A stretch of DNA of 32,739 nucleotides from an uncultured Deferribacteraceae bacterium (GCA_947313825.1 CAMZNJ010000007.1:1-32739); one strand, 5' to 3'; counted from the stretch's first letter, positions 8,377-17,433 are shown. Program-made: numbers and translations. Notes: a model not told the origin generated them from the letters alone.

Positions 8377-10298
8377 TCAGCTGCCTCCATGTGAGTATCC
8401 GCCAGACTCTCAAGGGAGGCGACGAATAAATCTTCTAGCTTTTCAATTAGCTGAATCATGGTTACGGATGCCACAGCTGAAAGCTTGATATATCTGAGCA
8501 TACGCTCTTGTGCGTTCTCTACGCTGTTCTGAATATTGAACAAATCCATGACAATATTGACAAGGTAAGGCTGAACGTAATGCATAATTATGAGGTAATA
8601 CTTATCCTCAGCAAACATGCCCACCATACTGCTTTGCACATCGTTGAAAGCCTTGGTGAGCTTGATGGTGTCAATGGAGTTACCACCTGCCAAGTTAAGT
8701 TTTCCCGCCTCTATCTCATCGTTAATGCTAATGACCTCACGGTATTTGTCCATTACGTGTTGGCAGTATGATACCCCCTCTTTGAGGCGTTTTTTCACCA
8801 TTGCTAAGTCGTTATCCATATCACGTTGGCTAATAGGTGTGGCACTGTTTTTAATAATACTTGTTACATCATTTGCGTACCCCTCGTGTGCAACGTACCT
8901 CTCTATTGCGTCGGAAAGTGCCAACAGCTCTGTTCCTTCTATCTTTGCCCCCCCTTCAGTGGCATTGATTACCCGCCCCTCAAACCTCAGTGCATCCTTC
9001 TCCATGTACCTGCGGAACATGTCCCACACTTGGGTTGTACGCAATGTTGGAACATAGTTGCCCTCCACTTCCAGATCCAGATAAGCATGTGCGAACTGTT
9101 TGTCTTGCTGACTTCCGTATGTTGTTCCTTCCGCATGGGTTTTGCCATCAGGAGCGTAGGCAAAGTCCTGACCGATGAGGATAATCTTGTCGCACCCCAT
9201 GTATTCGAGGATACAGAACGCCATGTTGGATGATGATGGTCCAATCTCCATCAGCGGACCACGTTCGATACCGAGCCATTTGAATGTTGCAAATTCACGG
9301 TAAACAATCACTGGTTTGGCGGAGAAATTGGCGTATGTTTCGGGACGCACCACGGGACATGCGGTAAACACTGTGTCTTCCACAAAGGTGGGATCGATAT
9401 CGTCGAATAGTCTGGCTGTCTCCATAACACGCTCCAACGAGGTTACGGCATGGGGCTTGATGCCATACTCCTGCAAGATACGTACGGACGCATCCACGGA
9501 AACAATTACAACCTCATCCTGAATACTCTTCAAAAGGTGTATGTTTTTTTTCAGCGATGGTCCTGTGGACACTACAACCCCGACCCTACCTGCAAACTTC
9601 CCTTCCAAGGAATCGATACCGGGGTTTTTGACAATAATATCGATGTTTTTGATTGTGTTGACGATACCGATTAGTGAGTCTTCGGGATCGTTGCCATAGT
9701 GGTTTAGCATGTTGGAGTAGGCTATTCGCATCCCGCTGAAAAACTTCGAGTACCTATCTTTGTAGGCATTGAACAGGTATGGTGTTTCCAGAAACGACTG
9801 TGCTTTAATGTAGTATTTTAGGTCTGACTTCTCGCTGAATAGATTCATGATGGTGCGTGAAATGTGGTTTTCATCAACCTTGCCCACAATCATTTCTAGT
9901 CGGGGGTGTGTTAGTAGTCCAGTAAAGTCGCGTTCGGAAAATGCGTGGAACAGTATCTCCACGTCTGCTTCGTACACGATAAAGAATGTGGCTGAATCTG
10001 TGTGCTTGGATTTCAGAAAGGCATCCATGTGATAGCCGAGCCCAAGCCCGAACATATACACCAGCCTATTGAGGTATGTTTTGGATTGACGCACATCGTC
10101 CAACGCCGAACCCTTGGGACGATCCGGATCGTACACAAACTCGTTTGTGATTTTGTCGAATAAGTTCGCCTCCCTGCCACCCCTTTTTACGACAGTGTAT
10201 CGCCTTGTTTCGGAGGCTTCAATTTCGCGTATTTGCGATACAATATCGCTGTACCTTGTGGCGAGTACTTTTAAGTTCTTTTCCAATAATGCTGACAT
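8370..10298 (-). CDS. DUF115 / Maf-type motility accessory factor, probable flagellin glycosylation protein
   Basis: GRVGVVVSTGPSLKKNIHLLKSIQDEVVIVSVDASVRILQEYGIKPHAVTSLER, MEIGPSSSNMAFCILEYMGCDKIILIGQDFAYAPDGKTHAEGT: the MAF/6-hydroxymethylpterin diphosphokinase MptE-like pattern. Confidence 0.88.
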   Translation of the reverse strand: MSALLEKNLKVLATRYSDIVSQIREIEASETRRYTVVKRGGREANLFDKITNEFVYDPDRPKGSALDDVRQSKTYLNRLVYMFGLGLGYHMDAFLKSKHTDSATFFIVYEADVEILFHAFSERDFTGLLTHPRLEMIVGKVDENHISRTIMNLFSEKSDLKYYIKAQSFLETPYLFNAYKDRYSKFFSGMRIAYSNMLNHYGNDPEDSLIGIVNTIKNIDIIVKNPGIDSLEGKFAGRVGVVVSTGPSLKKNIHLLKSIQDEVVIVSVDASVRILQEYGIKPHAVTSLERVMETARLFDDIDPTFVEDTVFTACPVVRPETYANFSAKPVIVYREFATFKWLGIERGPLMEIGPSSSNMAFCILEYMGCDKIILIGQDFAYAPDGKTHAEGTTYGSQQDKQFAHAYLDLEVEGNYVPTLRTTQVWDMFRRYMEKDALRFEGRVINATEGGAKIEGTELLALSDAIERYVAHEGYANDVTSIIKNSATPISQRDMDNDLAMVKKRLKEGVSYCQHVMDKYREVISINDEIEAGKLNLAGGNSIDTIKLTKAFNDVQSSMVGMFAEDKYYLIIMHYVQPYLVNIVMDLFNIQNSVENAQERMLRYIKLSAVASVTMIQLIEKLEDLFVASLESLADTHMEAAEA

Positions 10299-10309
10299 AA
10301 CATGAACCT

Positions 10310-10380
10310 CTATCGTCCGTCGTCTGTGCTCTATCGTCTATCGTCCGTCGTCTGTGCTCTATCGTCTATCGTCCGTCGTC
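10310..10380 (+). repeat. Tandem repeat, 28 bp x2.5 (ctatcgtccgtcgtctgtgctctatcgt)
   Basis: Copies at 10310-10337 and 10338-10365, partial 10366-10380; immediately upstream of the DUF115 start. Confidence 0.95.
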
Positions 10381-10404
10381 GCGGGAGTAGGCGAGCACAG
10401 CCCT

Positions 10405-10453
10405 GCAATGGTGCTACAATGGTGCTACAATGGTGCTACAATGGTGCTACAAT
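10405..10453 (+). repeat. Tandem repeat, 11 bp x~4.5 (caatggtgcta)
   Basis: gcaatggtgctacaatggtgctacaatggtgctacaatggtgctacaat; the rseP stop (10447-10449) is inside the array. Confidence 0.95.
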
Positions 10454-11781
10454 ATATTTCGAATATCATTTATAAACACAAAGGCAAACAACCCTAGCAG
10501 GAAGAATACCCCCGCATACAAGGAGGCATTCCCCAGTACTTTCAGGGCATTCGAGTTGGGGAAGTACTTTCTTGCAGTACCCGATAGTACGGTTCCAACA
10601 ATGTTACCTCCATCTAGAAGGGGTATGGGCAACATGTTCAGTATGGCTAGGTTCGTGCTAATGTAGGCGAGGAAGATGAGGGTTGAGTACGCCCCGCCGG
10701 CTGTGGAGTCTGCTGTTAGTGCCACCACTGCCAAAGGTCCCCCCAAGGCGGTTATCGACAACGAGCCCGTTACAAGCCCCCACACCATCCCAAGAATACT
10801 AACGGACATACTAACCAAACGGTTAGCACTACGAATGGCAGACTCCACAATACCGTACTTAATGTAGAGGTAGTTGGGAGTAGCCTGAATACCAAGCCAC
10901 GGGCGTGTTGTGTTCCCCTCACCATACACAACGCCCAGCTCTATGTGTATGTCAACATAATCACCATCACGCAAAACCACCACGTCGATATTATTGCCAC
11001 TACCACGACTATTCACCGATTGAACAACGTCCATCCAAGAGTTGATAACTTGTGAGTCTATGCTAACAATCCTGTCGTCAGACATAATACCAGCCACAGC
11101 AGCAGGGGAATCGTCGATGGTGCGAAGAACAACGGGTGTGTATGTGGGTTCGATGCCCAGCTGTACGGCTAAGTCGGCACCTTTGTTGAGTGTGCTAGTA
11201 TCCACCTGCCACTTATTTACTTCACCATGACCGAAGTATTCAATCTGTGTTGTATTATTTTCTATATTTGCTAGGTATGTGTTAATATCCCCCAAGTAGT
11301 TGACACGTTTATTGTCCACAAGGAGGATAGTGTCCCCAGGCTGTACACCCGCTTCAGCAGCAAAGGAGTTAGGTTGAACGCTACCAACAACGGGGAGCTG
11401 CTTAGGGGATCCCACCAGCAAAAATAGGAAGAAAAACAGTACGAAAGCCGCAAGAATATTCGCCGCCGGACCCATAACTAGTATGAAAATCTTCTGCCAC
11501 CCCGTTTTTGTACTGTACGACTCCTTACGCACAATAGCATCGGAAATACCCTGAACCTCATTGCTATTGCTACTATTGAGCATGCGTATGTAACCGCCAA
11601 GGGGGATGATGCCAATCTTGAACAGGGTTTCGCGAATACGAATCGAATAAAGAGGCTTGCCAAACCCAACGGAAAAATCCAACACCCGAACGCCAACAAT
11701 CTTTGCCGCAATAAAATGCCCCAACTCGTGGATGAAAATCAGTGCGGACAATACTAAAATGGCTATAACTATTTCAAACAC
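10447..11781 (-). CDS. rseP: RIP metalloprotease RseP (site-2 protease family)
   Basis: FIHELGHFIAAKIVGVRV (HExxH), GIIPLGGYIRM, PDZ-like segments, LAILNMLPIPLLDGG. Confidence 0.95.
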   Translation of the reverse strand: MFEIVIAILVLSALIFIHELGHFIAAKIVGVRVLDFSVGFGKPLYSIRIRETLFKIGIIPLGGYIRMLNSSNSNEVQGISDAIVRKESYSTKTGWQKIFILVMGPAANILAAFVLFFFLFLLVGSPKQLPVVGSVQPNSFAAEAGVQPGDTILLVDNKRVNYLGDINTYLANIENNTTQIEYFGHGEVNKWQVDTSTLNKGADLAVQLGIEPTYTPVVLRTIDDSPAAVAGIMSDDRIVSIDSQVINSWMDVVQSVNSRGSGNNIDVVVLRDGDYVDIHIELGVVYGEGNTTRPWLGIQATPNYLYIKYGIVESAIRSANRLVSMSVSILGMVWGLVTGSLSITALGGPLAVVALTADSTAGGAYSTLIFLAYISTNLAILNMLPIPLLDGGNIVGTVLSGTARKYFPNSNALKVLGNASLYAGVFFLLGLFAFVFINDIRNIL

Positions 11782-11788
11782 TACAAAC

Positions 11789-13012
11789 CTACCTTAACTT
11801 CTTCATATATTGCGTCGATTTGTGCTGCACTTCGTCAACAAGGGACTGCACACCGTCCATGGTACTCGTATCCGTCTTGTACAGAAACTCAGAATCAAGG
11901 ATGTGAGCCACAACCCTAGCAATATCATTGTACCCTATGGTATCGTTTAGCAAGCCAGCCACTGCCGTATCGTTGGCAGCGTTCAAACCGATGTAAACGC
12001 AAGGCTTATCCACCTTCAACGCCTCCTGTGCCAACCCCAAAGCAGGGAAACGAACCGTATCCGGTGCCTCAAAACTCAAGGTCGGATATTTCAACATGTC
12101 AAACGTGGGCAACCCCGTCTCCAAACGGTGGGGGTAACCTAACGCAAACGCAATGGGGGCAAGCATACTAGGAATACCCATCTGTGCCATGGTTGCACCA
12201 TCCTTGAAAACAACGTAAGAGTGTACAATACTTTCACCATGAACAACAACGTCTATCTTGTCGCTAGGCATGTCAAACAAATAACGTGCCTCGATAAGCT
12301 CCAAACCCTTATTCATCATTGTGGATGAATCAACGGTAATCTTCTGCCCCATGCTCCAGTTGGGATGAAACAACGCCATCTCACGCGTAATCCCAGCCAT
12401 CATACTTGGGGTAAACTTGCGGAAAGGACCACCGCTCGCCGTAAGAACAATCTTCGCAACGGAAGACATATCCTGACCCATAAGGCTCTGAAAAATGGCG
12501 GAATGCTCGCTATCAACAGGGATAACACTAGGACGAACAGCCTGAGGCTGAGTGTTTGCACTACCGAACATGGTGCTGAACGCATCACCCGATACACCGC
12601 CACCCGATACACCGCCAAACATCTGCGAACCCCCACCCATCTCCGCAAATATGGGCATTAATATATGACCACCAAGAACCAAAGATTCTTTATTCGCCAA
12701 AGCAACGGGAACACCAGCCTTAGCAGCCGCATAGGTGTACTCCAAACCGCTAACACCCTCGGAAGCAACCAACAAAATATCGATATTCTCCAAATGAATA
12801 GCATCCAATACCGGCTGACTGCCAACCTCAGACGTAACAAAAAGCTCAGGAACACCGTGGGAACCATGATTAACCGTAAGAGACTCAAGCTCTGCACGAC
12901 GTGTGTGTGCTGTGGCAAACTTCAACTGAAACCTACCACGATTACTATTCAAAATCCCCATGGCCTGAACACCAATGGAACCCGTTGCACCTATTATACC
13001 TAAACGAATCAT
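11789..13012 (-). CDS. dxr: 1-deoxy-D-xylulose 5-phosphate reductoisomerase, carrying an unusual internal insertion
   Basis: MIRLGIIGATGSIGVQA, NKESLVLGG, PVDSEHSAIFQSL, LTASGGPFR, HPNWSMGQKITVDSSTMMNKGLELIEARYLF, LNAANDTAVAGLL. Confidence 0.95.
   Translation of the reverse strand: MIRLGIIGATGSIGVQAMGILNSNRGRFQLKFATAHTRRAELESLTVNHGSHGVPELFVTSEVGSQPVLDAIHLENIDILLVASEGVSGLEYTYAAAKAGVPVALANKESLVLGGHILMPIFAEMGGGSQMFGGVSGGGVSGDAFSTMFGSANTQPQAVRPSVIPVDSEHSAIFQSLMGQDMSSVAKIVLTASGGPFRKFTPSMMAGITREMALFHPNWSMGQKITVDSSTMMNKGLELIEARYLFDMPSDKIDVVVHGESIVHSYVVFKDGATMAQMGIPSMLAPIAFALGYPHRLETGLPTFDMLKYPTLSFEAPDTVRFPALGLAQEALKVDKPCVYIGLNAANDTAVAGLLNDTIGYNDIARVVAHILDSEFLYKTDTSTMDGVQSLVDEVQHKSTQYMKKLR
12587..12616 (-). 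repeat. In-frame 15-bp x2 direct repeat inside dxr
   Basis: acccgatacaccgcc at 12587-12601 and 12602-12616, encoding the GGVSG-GGVSG part of the insertion. Confidence 0.85.
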
Positions 13013-13054
13013 AAAAACATACTCTAAAAAAAACTTGTACTGAAAAACCAAATG

Positions 13055-13861
13055 CTAGGAATTCATCAAATACAGCGTAAACACCGGCAAAGCAACAATA
13101 ATCGAATCCATACGATCCAAAACACCACCATGACCAGGGATGGTGCGACCACTATCCTTAACGCCAACAGATCGCTTGAGCATGGACTCAAACAGATCAC
13201 CAAAAAACGCCGAAGTCGCAATAACTATGGCAAACGTTGCCACACTACTGTAAAGGAATATGTTGCCCAAATACAGATTCACCAACAACAAAAACACAAA
13301 CGACACTACATAACCACCAATCAACCCCTCCCAAGTCTTGGAAGGACTAACAAGGGGTACAATCTTACGACGACCAAACAGGGAACCCGTTAGGTACGCA
13401 CCTGTATCAAAACCCCAAACACCCAAAAACAGCAGAACAATATAAACATCGCCATAGGACTTCAACGTAATGAAAAAGGTGAAGGGCAATACGGCATACG
13501 CCAAAACAAACAACGGATAACCAACACTCTGAGGAACACCAACTGTTGGCGATTTCGAAAATATTTTGAAAAGAAAAAAGAGAAACATTAAAGCTACTAC
13601 TGTGGACACGGAAACAATATCGTAAGACCTAACATAAATAAGCCATGGGGTAAACATCCCCAAAATCACAACCACAACGCTAGCATTACTATCTATATCC
13701 AACATCTTACACAGCTCAAAACTAGCCAATGAACCGAGAAGAGCAAGACCTAACATGAATATCCAGACGGGGGCATAGAAAAAAACATACACCGCAAGGG
13801 GAACCAACACCAACGTGGAGACAACTCGTAATGCAAAGTTTACGTTCAAAAGTTTGGTCAT
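13055..13861 (-). CDS. cdsA: Phosphatidate cytidylyltransferase
   Basis: Multi-TM; WGFDTGAYLTGSLFGRRKIVPLVSPSKTWEGLIGGYVVSF and FGDLFESMLKRSVGVKDSGRTIPGHGGVLDRMDSIIVALP are the CDP-diglyceride synthetase signature. Start placed at MTKLLNVNF. Confidence 0.94.
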   Translation of the reverse strand: MTKLLNVNFALRVVSTLVLVPLAVYVFFYAPVWIFMLGLALLGSLASFELCKMLDIDSNASVVVVILGMFTPWLIYVRSYDIVSVSTVVALMFLFFLFKIFSKSPTVGVPQSVGYPLFVLAYAVLPFTFFITLKSYGDVYIVLLFLGVWGFDTGAYLTGSLFGRRKIVPLVSPSKTWEGLIGGYVVSFVFLLLVNLYLGNIFLYSSVATFAIVIATSAFFGDLFESMLKRSVGVKDSGRTIPGHGGVLDRMDSIIVALPVFTLYLMNS

Positions 13862-13905
13862 GATGGACACCCGCCATTTTATTTTGTTCGTCGACTCCCA
13901 AGTGA

Positions 13906-13953
13906 TTCGCACAAGGCATGTTTCGCACAAGGCATGCTTCGCACAAGGCATAC
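13906..13953 (+). repeat. Tandem repeat, 16 bp x3 (ttcgcacaaggcatgY)
   Basis: Three near-identical copies between cdsA and the 3' end of the Sel1 gene. The listed ORF extension of cdsA across it (MPCAKHALCETC...) looks spurious. Confidence 0.92.
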
Positions 13954-13965
13954 TTCACGTTTCGG

Positions 13966-14793
13966 CTACACCAAGGAGAGGATGGAGTCATCCCCGTTTA
14001 CGTTTTTCGACCTAGTGTAACCGTTGGCTTCAGCAACCTTCATAAACCATCGGTTCGCCTCGGTGTAACTTTGTGCCACTCCGCGACCTTCGCAATACAT
14101 GTATCCTAGGTTGTACTGTGCAATATCGTTCCCTTGGTTTGCCGCACAAGTATACCAGTGTACTGCCTGTTTGTCATCTTTTTCCACACCAGTGCCTGAG
14201 GCAAACATCATAGCCAGCTGATTTTGCGCCTTTGAATGACCTTGATGTGCCGCTTCTTGAAAGTATTTAAAAGCAATGTTTTCATTTTTCAATACTCCTT
14301 TGCCTGTTTTATAAATCATGCCCAGTTTGTATTGGGCTTCGTCGTATCCTAGTTTTGCTGCCTGACGGTAGTGGCTCAGACCCTTGTTTACATTGGCGTC
14401 CACACCATTGCCTTGAATATGCATCAGTCCGAGGTAGTAGAATGCTTCTGCGTGTTGGGGGGCATAGTTAGGCGATTGTTCCCCCTTCGATGAAGCATCT
14501 GTGCCAAGGCGAAAGTATGCCAGAGCATAGTTGTAATTAACCTCTGATCCTAAGCCGTAATAGTGGTAAACACCTAGCATGGTTGCAATACGTGCGTGCT
14601 CTTTTGGGGATGTTGCCCCTTTGAGCCCCTTGAGCAGTAGTTGGTATGCTCCGTGGAAATCTCCATCGTTTAGAAGAGCATCCACCGCCTCCATGCGAAA
14701 GTTGCTTCGCCTTAAGGTTTTGCGGTAACGAGTGGGTGTTTTTATTGTCGTGTTTTTGTGTTTTTTGGAGGCTACACGAAAATATTTCACCAT
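13966..14793 (-). CDS. Sel1-like repeat (TPR-type) protein
   Basis: Repeats such as AEAFYYLGLMHIQGNGVDANVNKGLSHYRQAAKLGYDEAQYKLGMIYKTGKGV and AQYNLGYMYCEGRGVAQSYTEANRWFMKVAEANG. Start 14793 chosen for an upstream GAGGTG; uncertain. Confidence 0.82.
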   Translation of the reverse strand: MVKYFRVASKKHKNTTIKTPTRYRKTLRRSNFRMEAVDALLNDGDFHGAYQLLLKGLKGATSPKEHARIATMLGVYHYYGLGSEVNYNYALAYFRLGTDASSKGEQSPNYAPQHAEAFYYLGLMHIQGNGVDANVNKGLSHYRQAAKLGYDEAQYKLGMIYKTGKGVLKNENIAFKYFQEAAHQGHSKAQNQLAMMFASGTGVEKDDKQAVHWYTCAANQGNDIAQYNLGYMYCEGRGVAQSYTEANRWFMKVAEANGYTRSKNVNGDDSILSLV

Positions 14794-14907
14794 TCTTTGA
14801 CACCTCAACACCATACTCAGGCACCTACAGCGAGCAGGGTTGCAACGACCGTGGTACACAGTTTTGGCAAGCAATAACCGTGCCAACTCTGGAACATCTT
14901 TGCAAGG

Positions 14908-14963
14908 GGGGACGTGGGGACGTGGGGACGTGGGGACGTGGGGACGTGGGGACGTGGGGACGT
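14908..14963 (+). repeat. Tandem repeat, 8 bp x7 (GGGGACGT)
   Basis: gacgt recurs every 8 bp from 14911 to 14959. Confidence 0.96.
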
Positions 14964-15008
14964 AAAATAGTCCACACAACCATGGGGGCGGTTACGTGGA
15001 CTATTTTT
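14964..15008. terminator. Bidirectional intrinsic terminator-like hairpin, probably serving the AI-2E permease gene
   Basis: Perfect 12-bp inverted repeat aaaatagtccac (14964-14975) / gtggactatttt (14996-15007), with inner aacc/ggtt pairing. T-run on the + side (ttttt) and tttt on the minus strand. Confidence 0.8.
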
Positions 15009-15021
15009 CTTTCATATTTGG

Positions 15022-15107
15022 GGCAACGCTCGCAACAGGGGCAACGGGGGCAGTATGGGCAACGCTCGCAACAGGGGCAACGTGTGCAACGCTCGCAACG
15101 GGGACGT
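15022..15107 (+). repeat. Imperfect repeats of GCAACGCTCGCAACAGGGGCAACG
   Basis: gcaacgctcgcaacaggggcaacg occurs twice, followed by a shorter gcaacgctcgcaacgggg copy. Confidence 0.85.
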
Positions 15108-15110
15108 CAA

Positions 15111-16286
15111 CTACTCCCCTTCGGTGGCACTGCCGTGTGTGCCGTGTGTGCCGTGTGTGCCGTGTGTGCCGTGTGTGCCGTGTGTGCCGTGGCAACTACA
15201 GGTACAGTCCTCCCCTTCGGTGGCACCGGGTGCAACAGAAGCGGCTTGCTGTGCTCTAGTCGACGATTCGCGTGCATCAAGGTAGGCGAGCAGTAGCTGA
15301 ACCAGAAACGCTGCCACAGGCAGAGCGATAATCATCCCTGCAAGACCATAAAGTTTCGCACCGATAAACAGGGACACAATTACGACTACGGGGTGAATAT
15401 TCATCCTATTCGCCATGATACGCGGTGTTACGAGGTAGCCCTCAAGTGCTTGGGTAAACATCAGCCACAGCACAAACATTAGGGGATGAATAAGGTCGAA
15501 ATTGTGGATAAATGCGAGGCTTGTGCCAAGGGTGAAGGCGGTCAGTGCTCCCAAGTAGGGCACAATGGACAGGTAACCGAAGAATGGACCCAATATGAAC
15601 CACATGTCCACGCCACCAATCTTCAGCCCGATGGTGTACATTATTGCAAGGAAAGTGGCAACCAGTATTTGCCCTTGGAAAAAACCCACAACCTTCTGAC
15701 TCATCTGATCGTAATAGTATTCACCGTTGGGCACTTTAATGGAGATAAGGGCAAGGAATACCCCCTTCACTTTGACAAAATCCTTCATAAGGTAGAAAAG
15801 CAGTATCATTATAATACCCAATTTCCCGGCGGCAATCAGGGTGTAAATAAACGAGTTCGACAGCTTTGTAAGTGTTGTCAGTGTTATTTTCGACAGATCT
15901 TTTGCACTATTTGTTATCAATAGCTTCGTCTTGTCTATGTAGTCGTCGGGCAACACGTCAACAATATCATCAGGCACAGCAGCAATAGCCATTTGAACCA
16001 ATTGAGGTGCCTGTGAAGCCAAAAACAGCAGTTGCGAAAGTAGAATGGGGATTATGGTGAGTATCAACATGAGCATAATGCTGACCATGCTTAACACAAC
16101 CATGAACACAGCGGCTAAACGAGGGATGTGCAACTTCCGATGCAGGAACGTTACCAATGGATCAAGCAAAAACGCCAAAACAAGGGATATCACAAGTATT
16201 GAAACGGTGGCACGTATGTAGTACAAGGTGTACAGAGCCATCAGAAAAAAGAATACCTTAAACATGGTTGTAAATGTAATATTCAT
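15111..16286 (-). CDS. AI-2E / PerM-family transporter with repetitive C-terminal tail
   Basis: Multi-TM, YIRATVSILVISLVLAFLLDPLVTFLHRK, FILGPFFGYLSIVPYLGALTAF, PRIMANRMNIHPVVVIVSLFIGAKLYGLAGMIIALPVAAFL. Start at 16286 preceded by aggggg. Confidence 0.9.
   Translation of the reverse strand: MNITFTTMFKVFFFLMALYTLYYIRATVSILVISLVLAFLLDPLVTFLHRKLHIPRLAAVFMVVLSMVSIMLMLILTIIPILLSQLLFLASQAPQLVQMAIAAVPDDIVDVLPDDYIDKTKLLITNSAKDLSKITLTTLTKLSNSFIYTLIAAGKLGIIMILLFYLMKDFVKVKGVFLALISIKVPNGEYYYDQMSQKVVGFFQGQILVATFLAIMYTIGLKIGGVDMWFILGPFFGYLSIVPYLGALTAFTLGTSLAFIHNFDLIHPLMFVLWLMFTQALEGYLVTPRIMANRMNIHPVVVIVSLFIGAKLYGLAGMIIALPVAAFLVQLLLAYLDARESSTRAQQAASVAPGATEGEDCTCSCHGTHGTHGTHGTHGTHGTHGSATEGE
15131..15193 (-). 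repeat. In-frame 9-bp tandem repeat x7 (tgccgtgtg) in the permease C-terminus
   Basis: Period 9 from 15131 to 15193; encodes HGTHGTHGTHGTHGTHGTHG. Confidence 0.95.
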
Positions 16287-16426
16287 ACTGCCCCCTGAGC
16301 ACCACCCACACACTGCAAAAACTTAACACAGCGGGGACGACATACTTGAAATTATACCTAATTCACTGTAAAATTGCAAATAAGATTAATTAATAATCGG
16401 CGTTGAACACAAAAATAGGGGCAATT

Positions 16427-17368
16427 ATGAATCTTGTAGTCGGACACCAAAATACCAAATCCCTCTTCGTCAGAGCCAAAGAAAACAACCGAATCGCACA
16501 CTGCTACCTCTTACACGGCAAAGAAAGCATCGGGAAAATACTGTTCGCCATGGAAACAGGACGAATGCTAAGGTGCACCAACAAAAGCAACTACAACAAC
16601 TGCAACTGCCAATCATGCTCCCAATACAACAACGGCGGTGAACTACAAACCACCCTCATACGACAAGAAAACCTCTCCATACGCACCGTCAAAGAGGAAA
16701 TAAACCCAAACGCTCAACTAGCAGTGGCACACAACAACAACAGCTGGAACATTATCATCATCGAAAACATACACCTCGCAAACAACGAAACCGCCAACGC
16801 AATGCTCAAAACACTCGAAGAACCCGGCGAACGCACCGTCATCTTCCTGACAACAAGTAGCCTCAGCGACGTACTCCCCACCATCATAAGCCGATCCACC
16901 GTCGTACCCATGCAACCCCTCACACACGATAACGTCAACGAAATCTACAAACGTATCGACCAAGATAGCAACAGCGACTCACAACCACTAAAACAAAAAC
17001 TAAGGGACGAACTTTACGACGGCACAATCGGTGCACAAAAAATCGACGCAAATATATATTTCCAAACATGCGAAATTGTGGACAACATACTCAACGGCAA
17101 GCCTGAAGGCGTTCAGGAGATGCTCAACATGCTCTGGAAACTGGACGACAAATTAACCTTCCGACACATCTGCACTGCCACATACAAAAAATGCCTTGAT
17201 AATTATTACAAAAACATGGAATATACTAATATAATTACATTCGCCGATCACATACTCGAAATACTAAAACGATGCGACTACAATATTAACCTGGAAACTG
17301 TCAAGCTAGACTTCCTGTCGAAACTGGCAACACTCACGCCCACCCCCACTCAGACTGGGACACACTAA
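16427..17368 (+). CDS. holB: DNA polymerase III delta' subunit-like (clamp loader)
   Basis: NRIAHCYLLHGKESIGKILFAMETGRML (P-loop), C-x8-C-x-C-x2-C zinc-type cluster, MLKTLEEPGERTVIFLTTSSLSDVLPTIISRSTVVPMQPL. Adjacent to a PSP1/RicT gene, as in other bacteria. Confidence 0.88.
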   Translation: MNLVVGHQNTKSLFVRAKENNRIAHCYLLHGKESIGKILFAMETGRMLRCTNKSNYNNCNCQSCSQYNNGGELQTTLIRQENLSIRTVKEEINPNAQLAVAHNNNSWNIIIIENIHLANNETANAMLKTLEEPGERTVIFLTTSSLSDVLPTIISRSTVVPMQPLTHDNVNEIYKRIDQDSNSDSQPLKQKLRDELYDGTIGAQKIDANIYFQTCEIVDNILNGKPEGVQEMLNMLWKLDDKLTFRHICTATYKKCLDNYYKNMEYTNIITFADHILEILKRCDYNINLETVKLDFLSKLATLTPTPTQTGTH

Positions 17369-17379
17369 ACTACAGGTCG

Positions 17380-17433
17380 CAACAGTGGCAACAGTGGCAA
17401 CAGTGGCAACAGTGGCAACAGTGGCAACAGTGG
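17380..17433 (+). repeat. Tandem repeat, 9 bp x6 (CAACAGTGG) plus a degenerate copy
   Basis: caacagtgg every 9 bp from 17380 to 17433, starting 11 bp after the holB stop. Confidence 0.96.

Noticed and set aside
10310-10453. Possible CRISPR array (repeats near 10.3-10.45 kb)
   Set aside because: Units are contiguous with no spacers and there are no cas genes in the window.
13862-13951. N-terminal extension of cdsA (MPCAKHALCETCLVRITWES...)
   Set aside because: Encoded by the 16-bp tandem repeat; the conserved protein starts plausibly at MTKLLNVNF (13861).
14794-14979. Pro-rich N-terminal extension of the Sel1 ORF (VPTSPRPHVPTSPRPH)
   Set aside because: Derived from translating the GGGGACGT array; an internal start with GAGGTG upstream (14793) is more likely.
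15001-15195. Minus ORF MPRHTRHTRHTR... and the overlapping plus ORFs rich in CRVCRVC / VCAVCAV
   Set aside because: Translations of the 9-bp and 24-bp arrays in other frames; no start context or conserved domain.
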